This document shows positions 61,120 through 64,000 of a DNA stretch of 64,000 bases, in pieces; within the stretch, counting starts at the first letter, position 1; each line of letters starts with the position of its first letter. Source of the DNA: Acinetobacter shaoyimingii (GTDB lineage Bacteria; Pseudomonadota; Gammaproteobacteria; Pseudomonadales; Moraxellaceae). The stretch is taken from assembly GCF_011578045.1 (NCBI RefSeq), contig NZ_CP049801.1, positions 2,480,001 through 2,544,000 on the forward strand, written 5' to 3'. A model generated the notes under the pieces. It was not told the origin of the DNA. It was given only the letters and a program-made list of their open reading frames with translations, and ran no database searches. A program made the translations under genes and the position numbers.

Positions 61120-61807
61120 ATGCCAATTGAAAATCAACCAACTGTGCAATATGTAATTGTGTCGTATCAAATAAGGGGACATTGATATCATCTTGCTGCA
61201 CCAATAAACCAATTTCTGTACATCCTAAAATAATCCCTTCAGCACCATCCCGATGCAATTGCTTGATGATCTCAATAAATTTTTTCTTTGAATCTGAACT
61301 GAATGTTCCGACTGTTAATTCTTTATAAATCACGTCATGAACCACTTTGCGATCTGACTCATTGGGGATCAATATATCAATACCCTGCTGTTGATAACGA
61401 TTGCGATAAAAATCTTGCTCCATGGTATACATCGTGCCCAACAATCCAACTTTCTTGAATTGAGCAGCCTGAATTGCCTGTATGGTCGAGTCAGCAATAT
61501 GCAGAAAAGGAACACGAATATTCCTTTGAATTTCATCTGCAACCTTATGCATGGTATTAGCACCTAAGGCTATACAATCTGCACCTGCATTTTGTAGTTT
61601 TAACGCAATATCAGCCAGCATGTGTCCAGCAGCACCCCACTCGTTTGAGCGTTGTAATTGTTCTATTTCTTTAAAATCAACATTGTATAAAATGACTTTT
61701 GACGAACTTAGACCACCTAATCTTTGCTTAACTGCCTGATTAAGCCCTTGATAATAAAGATCTGAAGATTCCCAGCTCATACCACCAATTAGTCCTATGG
61801 TTTTCAT
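61118..61807 (-). CDS. Aspartate/glutamate racemase-family protein
   Basis: This 229-aa protein has the two-domain Asp/Glu racemase fold. It starts MKTIGLIGGMSWESSDLYYQ; the gene is best begun at ATG 61807, since the longer frame to 61822 starts at TTG. The second catalytic Cys is present in ILGCTEIGLLV near residue 190. The first motif reads ALGANTMHKVAD near 80, with Ala where racemases of the simple two-Cys type have Cys (CNT). E. coli YgeA has Thr there (as I remember), so this enzyme may have altered stereoselectivity or be a one-sided racemase. It reads leftward and shares the terminator at 61089-61119. Substrate is unproven. Confidence 0.82.
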   Translation of the reverse strand: MKTIGLIGGMSWESSDLYYQGLNQAVKQRLGGLSSSKVILYNVDFKEIEQLQRSNEWGAAGHMLADIALKLQNAGADCIALGANTMHKVADEIQRNIRVPFLHIADSTIQAIQAAQFKKVGLLGTMYTMEQDFYRNRYQQQGIDILIPNESDRKVVHDVIYKELTVGTFSSDSKKKFIEIIKQLHRDGAEGIILGCTEIGLLVQQDDINVPLFDTTQLHIAQLVDFQLA

Positions 61808-61900
61808 TGACTCGATACTCAATCCGCTTAAATTTAAAAGTCTATAGATTCATTAGATTTTATACAGTCAAATTGGGATATCAATAAAAGCATTTTTGTA

Positions 61901-61924
61901 AAAAAAGCCCTCTTTTGAGGGCTT
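61901..61924 (-). terminator. Terminator after the DegS-like protease gene
   Basis: The stem AAGCCCTC (61905-61912) / GAGGGCTT (61917-61924) with a TTTT loop, preceded by AAAA, ends leftward transcription. Confidence 0.78.
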
Positions 61925-61939
61925 CTAAAGTAGATTGAA

Positions 61940-63124
61940 TTATCGTTTTGGTAGCGGAATATATTGTGAGTCATTACTTGGTTGAAGCTTACGTTCGCCA
62001 ACCACCACATCTATAGTGACAGGTTTTTCATTACGGATGACTTCAATACGAATCGTATTATTCGGCTGTTGTAATGCGACATAATTAATTAAGTGTGACG
62101 CAGAAGTGATTTCCTCTTCATTCACTTTAATGATTTTATCACCCACTTTAATTCCTGCTTGCGCTGCGGGACCATCACGTAAAACATCAGCGACCACAAC
62201 CCCTGCTTCACGTGGTTTAAGGACATCTTCTTGTTTTGGTGGTACCAAACTAATCCCCAGCCAGCCACGAATCACGCGTCCATCTTTTAAAATAGAGTTC
62301 ATAATTTGCTGGCAAATTTTTGCTGGAATAGCAAAACCAATTCCGAGGTTACCCCCAGATTGAGAGAAAATAGCGGTATTTACCCCAATCAAATTCCCTG
62401 CAACATCAATCAGCGCACCACCTGAATTACCAGGATTAATAGCAGCATCTGTTTGAATAAAATCTTCATAGGTATTGATACCTAAATCAGATCGTCCAGT
62501 TGCCGAAATAATACCTTGCGTCACGGTTTGACCCACACCAAATGGATTACCAATGGCAAGAACAACATCACCGACTTCGTTGCCGCTCAATTTAAAGGGT
62601 AAAACAGGTAATTTATCTAGATCAATTTTGATCACAGCCAAATCACTATCTGGATCTGTACCTACAACCTTAGCAACGGCGCGACGACCATCATATAAAC
62701 CAACAACAATTTGTTCAGCTTGAGCAATCACATGATTATTAGTCAAGATATAGCCATCAGGTCGAACAATCACCCCAGAACCTAAACTATTTTCATTTTC
62801 AGATTGTCTTTGGTCAGGAAGATTATTGCCAAAAAACTCTCTAAACACAGGGTCATTAAGCAAAGGATGATTTTGCTTAACTTTCTGTGTAGTAAAAATA
62901 TTGACGACGGCAGGCGCAGCAACTTTCACTGCAGCACTATAGGACACAACTCCACCTGATCGTGAAGTATTCACCAATGGTTCTACCTTTTCTGCTGGCA
63001 TTTTAACGCCATCTGAAGAAATTGTTGCTTTTGGCACATGCAACTTCTGCCATGCAACAAAACTAACAATCACAATGATCAGTAAGACCCAAGGTAACCA
63101 AGTAAAGGAACGGCGCACTTTCAC
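61940..63124 (-). CDS. DegS/AlgW-like periplasmic serine protease with one PDZ domain
   Basis: This 394-aa HtrA-type protease has an N-terminal membrane anchor (WLPWVLLIIVIVSFVAW, residues 9-25), a trypsin-like domain and one PDZ domain (about 285-375). The catalytic triad is visible: His in LTNNHVIAQ near 128, Asp in PDSDLAVIKI near 157, and Ser in INPGNSGGALID near 231. A single PDZ plus an N-terminal anchor is the DegS/AlgW layout, which in relatives cleaves an anti-sigma factor in response to misfolded outer-membrane proteins. DegP/DegQ have two PDZ domains. No rpoE or rseA gene is near. The symbol is therefore left open between degS and algW. Confidence 0.88.
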   Translation of the reverse strand: MKVRRSFTWLPWVLLIIVIVSFVAWQKLHVPKATISSDGVKMPAEKVEPLVNTSRSGGVVSYSAAVKVAAPAVVNIFTTQKVKQNHPLLNDPVFREFFGNNLPDQRQSENENSLGSGVIVRPDGYILTNNHVIAQAEQIVVGLYDGRRAVAKVVGTDPDSDLAVIKIDLDKLPVLPFKLSGNEVGDVVLAIGNPFGVGQTVTQGIISATGRSDLGINTYEDFIQTDAAINPGNSGGALIDVAGNLIGVNTAIFSQSGGNLGIGFAIPAKICQQIMNSILKDGRVIRGWLGISLVPPKQEDVLKPREAGVVVADVLRDGPAAQAGIKVGDKIIKVNEEEITSASHLINYVALQQPNNTIRIEVIRNEKPVTIDVVVGERKLQPSNDSQYIPLPKR

Positions 63125-63284
63125 TTCCTCTGAAATTTATTTAATTTATTGATGCAAAAGCATTTTCGATATTGTAATCAAAATTTGTAACGATACATAA
63201 ATTTCACAAAAGACTTTTGTTCAGCTTTAGTTACAATCCATAATATGTTTTGATATTTCCATCTTCATTATTTTTAGGAATCGC

Positions 63285-64000
63285 ATGGCAGATTTATTCG
63301 ATATCATTCAATGGTGTGACCAAACGCTTAAATCTCATGAATTCAAAGATTATGCACCAAATGGTTTGCAAATTGAAGGAAAACAACAAGTTAATAAGAT
63401 ATTGTGTGCCGTATCAGCCTCGCAAAGTGCCATTGAAGCTGCGGTTGAATATGGCGCAGATATGCTGTTAGTTCATCATGGATATTTTTGGAAAGGTGAA
63501 CCCTACCCAATTACGGGTATGCGAGGCAAACGAATCAAGACACTTATTCAACAAGATATTTCACTTGTTGGGTATCATCTGCCCTTAGACAGTCATCCAA
63601 CTTTAGGTAACAATGCGGCAATTGCTGATTTACTAGAACTTGAACAGATTGAACAACTCGATCCGTCAGAACGTAATCCGATTGGTAACATTGGCTATTT
63701 AAAACAAGCCATGACGCCAGATGCATTTAAAGCGTTTGTTTCTGAGCAACTTGGATTTAATGCTATTCACTTAGCTGCAGATAAAACTCGCATTCAAAAA
63801 GTAGGTTTCTGTACAGGTGGCGCTCAAGATTACATCACTAAAGCTGCTGAACAGGATTGTGATGCGTATATCTCTGGTGAAGTGAGTGAACGTACTTTTT
63901 ATCAAGCTCAAGAATTGAATGTGCATTATTATGCTTGTGGGCATCATGCGACTGAAAAATATGGTGTTCAACGATTAGCCAAAGCTATTTCAGAACAGTT
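63285..64000 (+). CDS. NIF3/YbgI-family metal-binding protein (3' partial)
   Basis: ATG 63285, preceded by TTTAGGAATCGC, starts a frame open to the window end (about 238 codons). It is homologous to the hexameric dinuclear metal-centre YbgI/NIF3 family. The N-terminal metal ligands are in LLVHHGYFW (His64, His65) and YHLPLDSHP (Asp102). A second metal cluster lies in YACGHHATEKYG near residue 216. E. coli YbgI has about 247 aa, so almost the whole protein is present. Proposed functions include a GTP cyclohydrolase-like or hydrolytic role; the real activity is unsettled. Confidence 0.88.
   Translation, partial: MADLFDIIQWCDQTLKSHEFKDYAPNGLQIEGKQQVNKILCAVSASQSAIEAAVEYGADMLLVHHGYFWKGEPYPITGMRGKRIKTLIQQDISLVGYHLPLDSHPTLGNNAAIADLLELEQIEQLDPSERNPIGNIGYLKQAMTPDAFKAFVSEQLGFNAIHLAADKTRIQKVGFCTGGAQDYITKAAEQDCDAYISGEVSERTFYQAQELNVHYYACGHHATEKYGVQRLAKAISEQ

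Overview
The window is chromosomal DNA from a gammaproteobacterium of the genus Acinetobacter. This is inferred from the low-GC base composition, the A/T-rich spacers, and gene sets and orders I associate with that genus: lldP-lldR-lldD-dld, argG/pyrC/rnt, etfB-etfA, and lptM-lysA-dapF with sseB-xerC. GyrA also carries an acidic, extended C-terminal part. The species cannot be named from the sequence alone. No rRNA operon, intact insertion sequence, CRISPR array or recognisable prophage is present.

Layout. 1-5.4 kb: the end of a ChvE/GguA/GguB-type multiple-monosaccharide ABC importer and a convergent Gfo/Idh/MocA oxidoreductase, with a small frameshifted remnant between them. 5.6-8.2 kb: a small membrane protein, then a one-gene island (600-aa protein with a C-terminal RNxxxHG, HEPN-like/DUF4209 motif). 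The island lies between a tRNA-Ser(TGA) gene and a 14-bp copy of that tRNA's 3' end. 8.3-16.5 kb: fadH, then the lactate module dld, lldD, lldR, lldP with two LldR-type operators exactly 105 bp apart. 17-25 kb: a 5'-nucleotidase lipoprotein, argG, and three tandem membrane-bound diguanylate cyclases, one interrupted by an in-frame amber codon. 25.3-31.4 kb: pyrC-rnt, tRNA-Glu, and a TonB-dependent receptor behind a strong Fur box. 31.5-39.4 kb: serC, a TolC/HlyD/two-permease export operon without an ATPase gene, and a GltP-type symporter. 39.6-44.8 kb: an orphan HsdR_N-type nuclease between two nearly identical terminators, then gyrA and a membrane protein. 45-50 kb: etfBA, a LysE exporter divergent from an Lrp-type regulator, and a GNAT. 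50-54.6 kb: xerC, sseB, dapF, lysA, lptM. 54.7-64 kb: divergent alanine-type transporters (cycA-like and agcS), radA, a Tim44-like protein, a racemase, a DegS-like protease and the start of a NIF3/YbgI gene.

How it fits together. Most of the window is core metabolism suited to organic and amino acids: lactate oxidation to pyruvate, unsaturated fatty-acid oxidation feeding electrons to ETF, arginine, pyrimidine, lysine and serine biosynthesis, and amino-acid transport. Accessory genes sit in small insertions. The two candidate host-defence genes, the HEPN-like island gene and the orphan nuclease, are each single genes bordered by duplicated sequence. The tRNA-Ser island is the best candidate for an undescribed system here.
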